A DNA stretch of 64,000 nucleotides from Syntrophomonas sp. (GCA_016841245.1 JAENZN010000001.1:220346-284345), one strand, 5' to 3'. Numbered from the stretch's first letter, positions 9,523-19,774 are shown. Made by a program: numbers and translations. The notes: generated by a model not told the origin, from the letters alone.

Positions 9523-10215
9523 ATGGATAATCTCTTAGCATTGCTGCAAAAATGCAGTCTGTTTCAAAACAAAAACCCGGAGAAAATTGAACAGCTTCTG
9601 TCAAATACCAATTATAAAATTGAATCCTTTAAAGAAAATGAAGTCATCTTTTCACCGCTGCAAACAGCCGATAAAATGGGAGTTATTTTGTCAGGAACCG
9701 TTGATGTGCAAAAGCTTTTTCCCTCCGGGAAAGTGGTGATTATTGAACGGAAAAAATATCCTGATTTAATTGGCGAGTCTTCTGTTTTTTCCCGGGTGGA
9801 GTATTATCCGGATACTGTCTCCGCAGGCAGGCCGTGCAAAATTCTCTTTTTGCTCAAAACTGAGCTTTTGGCCTTATTTGCCCTGGATAGAGATTTTATG
9901 CTTAATTTTTTGGAATCTGCCTCAAATTCCACACTGATCTTAAAACACAAAATCGGCATTCTATCTTTGGATTCTATTCAAGAAAAGATTGCCGGTTTTC
10001 TGATTCACGATAAAAAGCATGCTAATATCGCTAATTATTCCAATGTGGTTACCCTTCCTTTTTCCAAAAAAGCCTGGGCCGAGTACATGAATGTTTCCAG
10101 AACCTCTCTTTCCAGAGAATTAAGGGCACTGGAGAATGAGGGGATTATCTCTTTTGAGAAACGAACGATAGAAATAAAGGATTGGAATAGACTGGAGAAA
10201 ATACTTTCACTGTAA
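9523..10215 (+). CDS. Crp/Fnr-family transcriptional regulator
   Basis: A 230-residue protein. The N-terminal cyclic-nucleotide-binding-type beta roll (~10-130) has no FNR-type cysteine cluster. A C-terminal helix-turn-helix (~165-215) reads KAWAEYMNVSRTSLSRELRALENEGII. ATG at 9523 is chosen because GAAAGGA lies 9 nt upstream; the frame is open earlier but lacks a ribosome site. It is divergent from fur and next to metal genes, so redox or metal control is plausible. The ligand is unknown. Confidence 0.88.
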   Translation: MDNLLALLQKCSLFQNKNPEKIEQLLSNTNYKIESFKENEVIFSPLQTADKMGVILSGTVDVQKLFPSGKVVIIERKKYPDLIGESSVFSRVEYYPDTVSAGRPCKILFLLKTELLALFALDRDFMLNFLESASNSTLILKHKIGILSLDSIQEKIAGFLIHDKKHANIANYSNVVTLPFSKKAWAEYMNVSRTSLSRELRALENEGIISFEKRTIEIKDWNRLEKILSL

Positions 10216-10369
10216 GCAAAGTAGACAAATATACCAATGGCGGAAACTGTCATTTCTCAAAATGGGTTTCCCCCGTACATCCTCAATCAATCGTATCTCT
10301 ATTATCATTTTGAAATTCATCCATTAGCAATGAATCAGCTTCATAGTTAAAACCAGTTGTTCACCCTTA

Positions 10370-10594
10370 TTGCAAAATCATACTGCGTATACGACAGGTA
10401 TCACTAACATGGTGAGCTTTGATCCGGGCGGGCATGAATGTGGCCGGGATATTATGGGCACTATGGCCAACACCTTGATTCTCACTTATACTGGTGGAGC
10501 CATCCCGCTTATATTGGTCTTTATGGCTTATAATACGCCCTTCATAAAGATCATTAACCTGGATCTGATCGCTAGCAAAGTTTACGGGCGTTAA
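10370..10594 (+). pseudogene. YibE/F-family membrane protein fragment
   Basis: The frame encodes GRDIMGTMANTLILTYTGGAIP followed by a hydrophobic segment and INLDLIAS, a stretch typical of the YibE/F-like permease family. It has neither the N-terminal half nor the C-terminal membrane helices, and no ribosome binding site. It is a leftover of a longer gene. The rest of 10216-10673 holds nothing else I can support. Confidence 0.6.
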
Positions 10595-10673
10595 CCTCTC
10601 CCCTGCCGAAAGCAGCATTCGCGTTTTAATTTACGACTCTTTTGGATAGAAGCTATAGTTGATTTTAATAATA

Positions 10674-11483
10674 TCAGCCCATTAAAAGCAGGCTTAAGGC
10701 CATTACTATCATTCCGCTAATTATGCCATAAACCGAATGATGCGCCTCCCCGTATTCCCGAGCGGCGGGCAGAAGTTCGTCTAAGGAGACAAACACCATT
10801 ATTCCGGCCACTGAAGCAAAAAGCAGTGCGAATAAGGCGTCGTTTATGAAAGGCAATAAAAGAAAATAGCCGATTACGGCACCCAAAGGTTCAGATAATC
10901 CGGACAGAAATGAAAAGACAAAGGCCTTCTTCCGATCCCCGGTTGCAAAATAGACCGGTACCGACACCGCTATACCTTCCGGTATGTTGTGGATGCCTAT
11001 GGCCACGGCAATGGCTATACCCAGAGCAGGATCCTGCAATACCGAGACAAAGGTCGCCAGCCCCTCCGGGAAATTGTGAATGGCAATGGCCAGGGCAGCC
11101 AGCACCCCGGTGCGAAAAAGCTTTTCCTGCCCAGCCGGCGTTCCATTGTCCTCCATTTCTTCCAACAGCCGGGGTTCATGCGGGTTTTCATAAGAAGGCA
11201 CCAGTTTGTCAATTACGGCGATCAGTATCATTCCGGAGAAAAACGCCCCTGCCGCCGCCCATAATCCCCCATCTCCCCAGGCCTTTATAGCCGATTGCTG
11301 GGCCAAGGGATATATTTCAACCATCGAAACGTATATCATGACTCCCGCAGAAAATCCCAGTGCGAGTGACAAAAAAGCCGTATTGGTCCTGCGGGCCAAA
11401 AGGGCAATTAGGCTGCCGATGCCGGTTGATAGACCAGCCAATATGGTTAAAGCAAAAGCCAGCCATACATTATTCAGTTCCAC
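10674..11483 (-). CDS. zupT: ZIP-family divalent metal transporter
   Basis: A 269-residue polytopic membrane protein with about eight predicted helices and the two paired ZIP metal-site motifs HNFPEG and HNIPEG. This is the ZupT subfamily layout. It would import Zn(II), Fe(II) or Mn(II) across the cytoplasmic membrane. GTG at 11483 has GGAGG 7 nt upstream; the TTG two codons earlier is too close to it. Its location near fur and feo suggests a metal-homeostasis role. No Fur box was seen directly upstream. Confidence 0.92.
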   Translation of the reverse strand: MELNNVWLAFALTILAGLSTGIGSLIALLARRTNTAFLSLALGFSAGVMIYVSMVEIYPLAQQSAIKAWGDGGLWAAAGAFFSGMILIAVIDKLVPSYENPHEPRLLEEMEDNGTPAGQEKLFRTGVLAALAIAIHNFPEGLATFVSVLQDPALGIAIAVAIGIHNIPEGIAVSVPVYFATGDRKKAFVFSFLSGLSEPLGAVIGYFLLLPFINDALFALLFASVAGIMVFVSLDELLPAAREYGEAHHSVYGIISGMIVMALSLLLMG

Positions 11484-11531
11484 TATCAATCCTCCAATCT
11501 ATTTCCACAGAGGTCATATAGAGGGCTTACA

Positions 11532-12288
11532 CTATAGAAAGAATTTGCTTTGCAACCCCCGCAAATCATCTTCGGTCATTTTATGGTTAGCCAGTTTATA
11601 AGGCCAGGTGGGAGTGAAATCTCTTATATGCAGAGCATCTTCCGGGCAAACAGGCATACATCTTAAACATACGATACACTTTTCCATATCACAGTTCCGC
11701 TTTCAGCATTCATGGCCCCGGTGGGGCAAGCTTCCTCACAAAGACCGCAGAGGCAGCATTCGTCATCTCCACGGGTAGGAGGATGTTCAAGCAGTTTAAA
11801 TCTAAGCTGTTCAAACCCATCCAATTCTTCATTACTGGACTGCGTTACCAGGCCTATGTCCAGGACAAACCACCCGATGCTGATTTGTCGGCAACAACAA
11901 GAATATAGGCTGGAGCATTATACTGTCTTTCAGTCAATTGAAACCATTCTAACATTTTTGACTTATCATTGTTAGCCTCCATACAATCAGTTACCTTCTT
12001 AAAAAGTTGCTATCTTCTTTTAGCATGCAGTCCCGTTGGATTTTTGCTAAACATATTTATATCCGTATTGGGTTTTATAGCTTTGTTCCAAAAGCTATTC
12101 CCTACTGCACTTCCTATTTTAGTCAATGCTTCCTGAGCTACAATGATAAATTCCCATGGCTGGGTATTGCCGCTGGAAGGTGACCATCTGGCCGTATCCA
12201 GAATTTCTTTTAGCACTTCCCTGGAAACCTGATGGGTTACAAATGCTCTTATGCTATTTCTAGATCTAATTGCTTGCAATACTTCCAT
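11532..12288 (-). pseudogene. Nitroreductase / ferredoxin pseudogene
   Basis: The start is intact: RSRNSIRAF, then LDTARWSPSSGNTQPWEFI, the FMN-binding N-terminus of the nitroreductase family, to a stop at 12010. Downstream pieces appear in shifting frames: YNAPAYILVVADKSAS, then VLDIGLVTQS, then ECCLCGLCEEACPTGA, then CIVCLRCMPVCPEDAL ending at 11532. The last two form an 8-cysteine 2[4Fe-4S] ferredoxin module. At least three frame changes separate the parts. The original was either a fused nitroreductase-ferredoxin or two adjacent genes. Activity is very unlikely unless the indels are sequencing errors. Confidence 0.65.
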
Positions 12289-12418
12289 TATTTATCCCCT
12301 CCTCTTCAATCCAATGAGTTAAATGTCCTTAAAAGAACCGTTTTTCTGTCGCATTACCGCACGTATAGATATACTGCTTTCAAAGCTCCGCATGGCCAAC
12401 ATCAACCGGTATTTAATA

Positions 12419-15400
12419 TTACCCGGACGGTAGTGTATGATCCTGGTCTAAATTCTCAATTACATCTATTTGATTTTTTTGCTTTCTTGTAAAGCTAAAT
12501 TTTTCTCCCAGTTCATCCAAGAGTGAATAAAAGACCGGTACAACAAATAACGTCAGCAGAGTTGATGAAATCAGCCCGCCAATAATAGCATGAGCCATGG
12601 GAGCACGAAATTCCCCCCCTGCTTCCATGCTCAGGGCAACGGGCAGCATCCCCATGATCATAGCCAATGTGGTCATTATAATAGGACGAAAACGGACCAG
12701 GCCCGCCTCCCTTAAGGCCAGATGTTTTTCCACTCCCTGAGCACGCTGCTGTTTGGTGAAATCCACCAGCAAAATAGCATTTTTGGTGACCAGCCCCATC
12801 AGCATAATTATACCGATCATTGCCACCACGGAAATATCGCTTCCGGCCACCAAGAGCCCGGCAATTGCGCCAATAATAGCCATAGGCAGTGCCAGTAAGA
12901 TAGAAAGCGGATCTATGTAGCTTTCAAACTGGGCGGCCAGTATAAAGAAGATGAATAGTATTCCTAAAATAAAAGCTGTTAATAAAGAAGCAAAGCTACT
13001 GGCCATATCTTCCGACTCCCCGCCCATATCTATCCGATATCCTTCAGGAAGATTAATCTCTTTTGTTTTTTGGTTAAATGCTTTATTGAATTCCCCGGAT
13101 GAAATTCCATCCAGGTTGGCGGAAATAAATACTTCCCGGCTCTTATCAAAACGCTGAATCTCGCTGGAACCCGTGGCAAAAATTGCTTTACCGACCTGCC
13201 CCAAAGAAACCGGAACTGGATTGGAATCCGGGGACGTATACTGTCCTAAAAGGTAAACCCGTTCAAGATCTTTAACATTTCTGCGGTCCTTATCATCCAG
13301 GCGCAGGCGTACATCCACCCTGTCATTTCCATCGTTAAACCGGCTGACGACTGAACCGCTGAAGAGGGTGTTCAGCGTTAATCCCGTTTGCGCGGTACTA
13401 ATCCCCAGATCGGCCGCCGCCTTTTGGTCTATTTCCACTTTAAGTTCCGGGTTTCCCGGCCGGTAAGAAGAACTAATATCAACAACCCCGGGTATATCTT
13501 CCAATACACGCTCAATTTTTCTTCCATAGACCTGCAGTTCCTGCATATTATCACCCAGCAGCCTGAGTCCCACAGGTTTGCCCTGACCAGTACCTGTTTC
13601 CGCCAATAACGATGCTTGTATACCAGGGATTTTTTGCAGTTCCCGGCGCAGGTCCTTAATTACACTTTGCTGATCCCGCTCACGTTCTTGGCGAGCACGC
13701 AGGTTTACCTGTATATTCATCTGGGAAGCTGTTACCGTGTTGTATATACTTTCTACATCCGGATCTTTTTTTATAAGTTTTTCAATATCCCGGTTTATTT
13801 CACCAGCTGCCTCCAGGTCCAGTCCGGCATCCAGATCTACGGTAAGATTCATCTGACCCAGGTCAGCCGTTGGTATGAGCGAAGAACCAAGCAACGGGAC
13901 CAACATGATACTGGCAAAAAATAAGGCAAAAGCAACAATGAGGGTAAATGCTCTCCTTTCCAAGGCTTTTCCCAGCATTTGCGAATACCGTTGAGCCAGG
14001 ATATCAAACCTTTCATTAAAGCGTTTAATCCACCTTGCGGGCCATCTCCTGGCTATATATTCTTCATTGCTAAGATAACGGGAAGATAAAAGCGGCACCA
14101 GGGTAAAAGAGACCAATAAGGATACCAGCACACAAACTGCAACCGTAATACCAAATTCTTTCAAGAATTCCCCAATAAACCCCTCGGCCAGCCCCACCGG
14201 CAGAAAGGCGGCCACAAGCGTCATAGTAGTAGCCGTAACCGCCAGTCCGATTTCCGCCGTTCCTTCTCGGGCTGCCTGTAAAGGCGTTTTTCCCATTTTG
14301 AGATGCCGGTATATATTTTCAATAACAACTATGGCGTCATCAATTAAAAGTCCCACAGAAATCGATAAAGCCAACATACTCATAGTATTGAGGGTAAATC
14401 CCAAGAGGCGCATGGCAAAAAACGAGGAAATAATCGAGGTGGGTATGGCCAGGGCTCCTATGGCAGTACTCCGCCAGTTTTTCAGGAACAGGAAAATAAC
14501 CAGCACAGCCAGTATTCCGCCTTCGACCAGGGTTTTTTCCACCCCTTTCAGATTATTTCTGATACGTACTGAGTTATCACGTATTACATTTATTTCAACC
14601 CCTTCCGGCAATTCAGGTTTTATTCTTTCAACTGTTTTATTAACCTGGTCGGCAACTACAACCGTATTACATCCCGATTTCTTTATAATTTCCAGGCCTA
14701 TAGCCGGTTTTTCCTGATATCTGGCTATATTTTCCTGATCTTTTATCCCGTCGACCACCTCGGCAATATCTTCTACATACAATTGAACGCCGCCACGGCG
14801 GGCAACCGGGATCTTCCTTATCTGTTCCACCCGGTCTACTTCACCCGTTGTTCTCACTATTAACTGTTTACCCGACATTTTCAGTTTTCCGGCCGGGATA
14901 TCCAGGTTTTCATTTTGCAGGCTCTCCATAATCTCAAATACTGTTAGTTTGTTGGCCGCCAATTTATCCAGGTCAAGCTGGATCTGAATTTCTCTTTCCT
15001 CCGCGCCATATATTTCAACATCTCCCACCCCGTTGATGGTCTGCAAACGGGGCTTTAAGATATCTTCGGCCACTTCGGTCATTTCCCGCAAAGACCTGTC
15101 ACCTGTAAGCGCCAGGGTTACCGTTGGTATGGCATTGGGATCAAATATCTCCACCACCGGTTCTTCAATATCTTCCGGAAACTCGGAACGCATGGCGGCA
15201 ATTTTATCGCGCACATTCAGAGCCGCTTCTTCAACCGGTGTTTCCATGGTAAATTCCACCCACACCAGTGCGACGCCTTCATTGCAAATAGTATAAATAT
15301 GCTTTACTCCGGAAATCTGACCCACTGCTTCTTCGATTTTTTCTCCAACATTGCTGGCTACTTGTTCTGGTGAAGAACCCGGCTGCACCACAGTAACGGA

Positions 15401-15535
15401 AACATAAGGCAGCTCCATTTTCGGCCAGTCATTAATACTCAATTCCGTGTAGCTGACAATACCCAGAGCCAGGAGAGCCAGTATTGCTACGGTTGCCAAA
15501 ACCGGCCTTTTTAAACTTAAATTACTTAGAAACAT
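12419..15535 (-). CDS. RND-family efflux transporter (HAE1/AcrB-like)
   Basis: 1038 residues, full length for AcrB-type pumps. The N-terminal helix is LKRPVLATVAILALLALG. The TM4 aspartate pair sits in GLLIDDAIVVIENIYRHL (around residue 405), and two large soluble loops and a second 6-helix half follow. It is a proton-driven exporter of hydrophobic compounds or lipids. ATG at 15535 has GGAGGG 5 nt upstream. It overlaps the 3' end of the membrane-fusion gene, so the pair is one operon. No TolC-type gene is present. In diderm-like Firmicutes such pumps may work with an outer layer; in monoderms the partner is unclear. Confidence 0.93.
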   Translation of the reverse strand: MFLSNLSLKRPVLATVAILALLALGIVSYTELSINDWPKMELPYVSVTVVQPGSSPEQVASNVGEKIEEAVGQISGVKHIYTICNEGVALVWVEFTMETPVEEAALNVRDKIAAMRSEFPEDIEEPVVEIFDPNAIPTVTLALTGDRSLREMTEVAEDILKPRLQTINGVGDVEIYGAEEREIQIQLDLDKLAANKLTVFEIMESLQNENLDIPAGKLKMSGKQLIVRTTGEVDRVEQIRKIPVARRGGVQLYVEDIAEVVDGIKDQENIARYQEKPAIGLEIIKKSGCNTVVVADQVNKTVERIKPELPEGVEINVIRDNSVRIRNNLKGVEKTLVEGGILAVLVIFLFLKNWRSTAIGALAIPTSIISSFFAMRLLGFTLNTMSMLALSISVGLLIDDAIVVIENIYRHLKMGKTPLQAAREGTAEIGLAVTATTMTLVAAFLPVGLAEGFIGEFLKEFGITVAVCVLVSLLVSFTLVPLLSSRYLSNEEYIARRWPARWIKRFNERFDILAQRYSQMLGKALERRAFTLIVAFALFFASIMLVPLLGSSLIPTADLGQMNLTVDLDAGLDLEAAGEINRDIEKLIKKDPDVESIYNTVTASQMNIQVNLRARQERERDQQSVIKDLRRELQKIPGIQASLLAETGTGQGKPVGLRLLGDNMQELQVYGRKIERVLEDIPGVVDISSSYRPGNPELKVEIDQKAAADLGISTAQTGLTLNTLFSGSVVSRFNDGNDRVDVRLRLDDKDRRNVKDLERVYLLGQYTSPDSNPVPVSLGQVGKAIFATGSSEIQRFDKSREVFISANLDGISSGEFNKAFNQKTKEINLPEGYRIDMGGESEDMASSFASLLTAFILGILFIFFILAAQFESYIDPLSILLALPMAIIGAIAGLLVAGSDISVVAMIGIIMLMGLVTKNAILLVDFTKQQRAQGVEKHLALREAGLVRFRPIIMTTLAMIMGMLPVALSMEAGGEFRAPMAHAIIGGLISSTLLTLFVVPVFYSLLDELGEKFSFTRKQKNQIDVIENLDQDHTLPSG

Positions 15536-16652
15536 ACAGCCCTCCACTTACCTGCAAAATTTCAATCAAGTCTCCGTCTTTCAGGCTATTGACATTGGAA
15601 ATAATGATCTGCTGGCCTTTTTTTAAACCAGATGTTATTCCCACCATATCTTCAATCACTGAAGAAGTTTTTACTTCCTGCTGCCTGGCCTTTTGCCCTT
15701 CTGCAACAAAAACATACTGCCGGTCAGATTGCCCGATTACAGCATTGACCGGAACAGCCAGAACTTCGCTTGTTTCTCCCGTTTTCATCTCCACGTTTGC
15801 AAACATCCCCGGTTTCAGCAGTTCTTCCTCGTTATTTACCTTAATCTTTACGGCAAAAACTCTGGCGGACGCATTGCCAGCGGGATTAATGGCAGCTACT
15901 GTCCCCCCGAATGCGTTACCGTCCAGACCGGGGACATTTATCATGGCTTCCTGCCCTTTTTTCACTCGAGCCACGTCCTTTTGTTCAATGTTGGTCACTA
16001 CATAAACAGAAGATATATCGACTACTCTCATCAGTTCTGATCCCGGATTCACCATTTCACCCGCATGGATGTCGCAATCCGCAACCAAACCGGCAAACGG
16101 GGCAGGAATTGTGGTGTTGTTTAATAACTCGCGGGCACTTAAAACTGCAGCATGAGCAGCCTTCACATCAGCCTGGGCAATTCGCAGGGCAATAGAGGCA
16201 TCGTCATATATGCTTTCAGATACCGCTCCCTGTTCATACAATTTCCGGCATCTATTATAATCCAGATCAGATTTATGCAAGCCCGCCTCCGTCTTATCCA
16301 ACGCCGCCTCAGCAACAGCCAGGGCGTTCTGATAATCTAGCTGTTCAAGCATTATAAGAGCTTGCCCCTTTACAACAGCGGTACCATTTTCCACCTTAAC
16401 GCTATCAGCTTTAGCTGCAACCTTTGCACTAATGGAGACTTCCCGGAAAGGAACAATATCCCCGTTTAAGATAATGCTTTCTTCCTTTTCCAGCACTCTG
16501 ACTCGCTGAACATTAACTGGCTGCGGCTGTTCAGATAAAGCCACTTTTTCCTTTCCAAAATCGGCACTATTAAAAACCATACCCACAAATAAAATAAGGA
16601 ACATCAGGATAAGCCACAATTTCCACTTGTTCTTCATATTGTTATTCACCAC
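15522..16652 (-). CDS. RND efflux periplasmic adaptor (membrane fusion protein)
   Basis: 376 residues. An N-terminal anchor helix (LWLILMFLILFVGMVF) is followed by a lipoyl-like half (VENGTAVVKGQALIML), an alpha-helical hairpin (~95-165), the second lipoyl half (PAPFAGLVADCDIHAGEMV) and a beta-barrel. It links the RND pump to an outer channel. It is first in the operon. GTG at 16652 lies only 2 nt from GAGGAG, and the ATG at 16637 is 14 nt away, so the start is ambiguous. Confidence 0.9.
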   Translation of the reverse strand: MVNNNMKNKWKLWLILMFLILFVGMVFNSADFGKEKVALSEQPQPVNVQRVRVLEKEESIILNGDIVPFREVSISAKVAAKADSVKVENGTAVVKGQALIMLEQLDYQNALAVAEAALDKTEAGLHKSDLDYNRCRKLYEQGAVSESIYDDASIALRIAQADVKAAHAAVLSARELLNNTTIPAPFAGLVADCDIHAGEMVNPGSELMRVVDISSVYVVTNIEQKDVARVKKGQEAMINVPGLDGNAFGGTVAAINPAGNASARVFAVKIKVNNEEELLKPGMFANVEMKTGETSEVLAVPVNAVIGQSDRQYVFVAEGQKARQQEVKTSSVIEDMVGITSGLKKGQQIIISNVNSLKDGDLIEILQVSGGLYVSK

Positions 16653-16789
16653 TCCTCTGGTATTTCTTTGCCCTTACCCTTCGGTCTCAGCTAGCATCAT
16701 GATTATAAAACTACGACAAATATTGTTCAGCGGATTTAGTTCTTAAATAATCCTTACCATCTTCTGATTGCAACATAATTACTACAACC

Positions 16790-17044
16790 TTATTCAAGCA
16801 AATTTAAACCCCTTTCACTAATCGTCCACATAAGAGGCTTATTATTATTACATCCAGCCTTCATATAACAATTACGGCAACTTTCGTAACCGCATCCCGG
16901 TTCTATCTTTTCGATATATCCCATTCTTGCAAGCGATCCAAGCATATCATCCAGCATCATCTCATTAACACCCAAACAAGAAGCTAAACTGCTCTTAGGC
17001 ATACTTATGCCCTTCGCCAACTGCATCAGCACTCTATTTAACAC
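16790..17044 (-). CDS. feoC: FeoC-like winged-helix Fe-S protein
   Basis: 84 residues, a FeoC-typical length. The N-terminal winged helix (SMPKSSLASCLGVNEMMLDDMLGSL) is followed by a wing carrying four cysteines in CGYESCRNCYMKAGC, the layout expected for an Fe-S cluster. FeoC is thought to modulate FeoB stability or activity. GTG at 17044 is chosen because AAAGGAG lies 8 nt upstream; the earlier GTG contains that site. It is third in feoA-feoB-feoC, 64 nt after feoB. Confidence 0.7.
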   Translation of the reverse strand: MLNRVLMQLAKGISMPKSSLASCLGVNEMMLDDMLGSLARMGYIEKIEPGCGYESCRNCYMKAGCNNNKPLMWTISERGLNLLE

Positions 17045-17108
17045 CGAATATACTCCTTTCAGTAACACAGGGGTATGGTTACGCCATTAGCCCCTAGAGA
17101 AGAATTTT

Positions 17109-19160
17109 TTAGAATATTATCAGACCTATATGATAAGCAATAATTCCTGCCACAATCGAAGTCAAGGTATAATATAACACAGCACCCAGTGTCCATGTTA
17201 ATGATCTGCTTTCCGAATATATGGCTCCTACTGTGCCTATGCAGGGTACCGAAAACAGCATGGCAAATATAAAAGCCAGGGCCGTAGCAGGTGAAATCAT
17301 AGTCATAAGATAAGCTCCCAGGCTGGCGTGTTCAACTGTTGCTCCCAGAAGTACAGTCAGGGATGACGCAGCTTCTCCCAATCCAAGCACTACCGCCATA
17401 CTTGCCAGAGCCGCCTCTTTGGATACAAAACCAGCCATGAGACAAATAATCAGCCTCCAGTCCATCCCCATTAATCCACCCACAGGCTCCAACAGCCGGC
17501 CCAAAGATGCCAGATAACTGGTTTCAATAGACTCATTAGGCAGATAGGATAAAACCCATATGGCCATGGTTACAAGAACAATCAAGCTGCCTGCTCGTTT
17601 AAGGAATTCTTTGCCACGAACCCATACATAAGCAGCAACATTTTTCCAATCAGGTTTATGATAAGGAGGCAGTTCCATAATCAAGCCGCCGCTTTCACTG
17701 CGTATTACATAACGCCGCAGCAGGATTGAGGTCAATACCAGCTGCAAAACAACCGCTGCCAACATAGCCGCCACGATAATTACTGCACCGGAACTGAAAA
17801 ACAAACTGCTTATAAATCCAGTTACACCCCATACAGCTGCGCAGGGGATAATAGGAGCAAGTATAATAGCAATTAAGCGCTGTTTTCCTGAGTCAATTAC
17901 TCTGGTTCCCATAACTCCGCTGACATTACAGCAAAAGCTCATAAACAGCGGCATAAATGCTTTTCCCTGCAAACCAAGACGCTGCATAAAACGATCGGTT
18001 ACATAGCTTAAACGAGCCATATAGCCGACATCCTCCAGAACAGCTATAACCAGAAATACTGCCAGCACGAAAAACAACATAGCCAGAGCCATACCTAATC
18101 CGGGAACCAATCCATCGATAACAGCTGCAGTTAGCCAGACGGGCATACCGGTCATAATATTAGACAGTATTCCAGAAAGTACGGATATTCCAGCCATACC
18201 AGCAGATGCGGCCGGCATCCCAATCACCATTGCTGCCATCAAGGCTCCCATCATGATAGCCAGAGCAATAAAATTCCCCCATACCGGATGGGTAGCGGCC
18301 CGATCAAATTTACTGCGCAGCGGGACTTTGGTTCCCGCCGGTAAGCTAACAACTTTTTCGCTTATTTCTTTTATCCAATTATAGCGGCTCTCCGCTGCCA
18401 GCAAGACTCCATCCGGATAGTGGCTCAGGGTCTCTTCCATTTTCGTCCATTCTTTCGCCTGCATATTTTCTTTTACGACTTTTACAACCTCACTGTCCCC
18501 TTCCAGCAATTTCACTGCCGCCCAGTCAGCAGGATAGGAAGATGGTATTATACCTGCAATTTTCTTCTTGATATCCTTGAATAGCAAGACAAATTCCTCT
18601 TTAAATTCTGGTTTTTGAGGATTATACTGCATCCGGCCCCAACGCATTTCTGCGATTGCGTCCTGGAGTTCCTTAACACCCTGGTTTCTGGCAGCACTCA
18701 TGGGCACGACTTTTATCCCCAATGCTTTTTCCAGAGCGTTAACATCGATTTTACGCTCCTGTTCTTTCGCCACATCCATCATATTTAGTGCCAGGATAAC
18801 TGGCGCCGGCAGCATAATGAGTTCTGATAAAATATAAAGTGAGCGTTCCAACTGCGAAGCATCTACCATAGCAATTACCAGATCAGGCTGTTCTTCTATA
18901 ATATAGCTGCGGCTGATCCTTTCTTCCAAAGAATTAGCCGTAAGACTGTAAGTTCCGGGCAGGTCTACTAATAAATATTCATTCCCGGCATATCGGAAAT
19001 TCCCGGTCTTTTGTTCTACTGTTTTACCAGGCCAATTCCCGACATGCTGCCGGGAACCCGTTAGTCTGTTAAAGACTGTTGATTTTCCAGTATTAGGCTG
19101 ACCCGCCAGTGCTATAACAAACGATTTATCGTCTGGCGCTGTCTGTTCTGAAGCCGCCAT
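17109..19160 (-). CDS. feoB: Ferrous iron transport protein B
   Basis: 683 residues. The N-terminal G domain shows G1 GQPNTGKST (~20), G3 DLPG (~67) and G4 NMMD (~126). A helical GDI region follows, then a polytopic membrane domain with two Gate repeats. GTP hydrolysis drives or gates Fe(II) import. ATG at 19160 has AGGAGG upstream. It is one base from the feoA stop, so the two are coupled. A Fur box lies 97 bp before feoA. Length is in the family range. Confidence 0.96.
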   Translation of the reverse strand: MAASEQTAPDDKSFVIALAGQPNTGKSTVFNRLTGSRQHVGNWPGKTVEQKTGNFRYAGNEYLLVDLPGTYSLTANSLEERISRSYIIEEQPDLVIAMVDASQLERSLYILSELIMLPAPVILALNMMDVAKEQERKIDVNALEKALGIKVVPMSAARNQGVKELQDAIAEMRWGRMQYNPQKPEFKEEFVLLFKDIKKKIAGIIPSSYPADWAAVKLLEGDSEVVKVVKENMQAKEWTKMEETLSHYPDGVLLAAESRYNWIKEISEKVVSLPAGTKVPLRSKFDRAATHPVWGNFIALAIMMGALMAAMVIGMPAASAGMAGISVLSGILSNIMTGMPVWLTAAVIDGLVPGLGMALAMLFFVLAVFLVIAVLEDVGYMARLSYVTDRFMQRLGLQGKAFMPLFMSFCCNVSGVMGTRVIDSGKQRLIAIILAPIIPCAAVWGVTGFISSLFFSSGAVIIVAAMLAAVVLQLVLTSILLRRYVIRSESGGLIMELPPYHKPDWKNVAAYVWVRGKEFLKRAGSLIVLVTMAIWVLSYLPNESIETSYLASLGRLLEPVGGLMGMDWRLIICLMAGFVSKEAALASMAVVLGLGEAASSLTVLLGATVEHASLGAYLMTMISPATALAFIFAMLFSVPCIGTVGAIYSESRSLTWTLGAVLYYTLTSIVAGIIAYHIGLIIF

Positions 19161-19161
19161 A

Positions 19162-19386
19162 CTATATCCTCCTCACCTTAATCTTCTCTGCTTCTCCCCG
19201 CCCCAAGGCTATTTGACTATCTCTCAAAAACACCAGTAATGGTCCCCTGGAAAAGTTTTGCAGCATAGTAAATTCCACGTTGCCGGTAAAACCCATAGCG
19301 GATACCCGACTTATAAAACTTCGGCCCCCGGTTATTCTTTCAACTATACCTGTTTCTCCAGCCTTTAAAGCTGTTATACTCTCCAT
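19162..19386 (-). CDS. feoA: Ferrous iron transport protein A
   Basis: 74 residues forming a single SH3-like FeoA domain: SVSAMGF-type segment SRVSAMGFTGN, then PLLVFLRDSQIALGRGEAEKI, the usual end strand. FeoA is a cytoplasmic partner that regulates FeoB. GGAAAGGAG precedes the ATG. It is the first gene of the feo operon. Confidence 0.93.
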   Translation of the reverse strand: MESITALKAGETGIVERITGGRSFISRVSAMGFTGNVEFTMLQNFSRGPLLVFLRDSQIALGRGEAEKIKVRRI

Positions 19387-19482
19387 TTATCGTATCTCCT
19401 TTCCTTTTAGGCTATCTCAACTTTTTGGTTAACAACGTCAGCTTGCACTAAACTGCAATCATTCTATGCTTCAATAATCGTT

Positions 19483-19501
19483 GATATTGATTATCACTTT
19501 C
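19483..19501. promoter_or_regulatory. Fur box of the feo operon
   Basis: GATATTGATTATCACTTTC matches the 19-bp Fur consensus at 15 of 19 positions, 97 bp upstream of feoA. It is the expected place for iron-dependent repression of feoABC. Confidence 0.65.
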
Positions 19502-19774
19502 AACTCCCAGAAGTATCTTAATTGCCCCAAGAGGTATTTCTATCTTCCTAAACTTAGACTCGATGTTTTCTCTTTTCTGCCTTCATTTGTTGCTTGAACA
19601 AGTTCCGATCGGATATAAGCACGCTCATTCAAGTGAAAAATCTGTAAATAACTCAACTTTTTCATGTTAAAGTAACAACCGGGCTTGGTGATCATTATGT
19701 TTGGTTCTGCCGTCATCCTCCGGGCACCACTGATACTCCCGTTGGTTGCAATTAATGTTGCAGGCGGCGTATCA
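19502..19774. other. Gap with possible coding remnant
   Basis: On the minus strand an open frame (19788-19540) includes VDTPPATLIATNG and AEPNIMITKP but has no credible ribosome site. Its beginning overlaps repeat copy B, and a similar frame segment (PASLQ) also occurs in copy A. It may be a fragment of the gene once carried with the repeat. I do not recognise the family. Confidence 0.25.
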
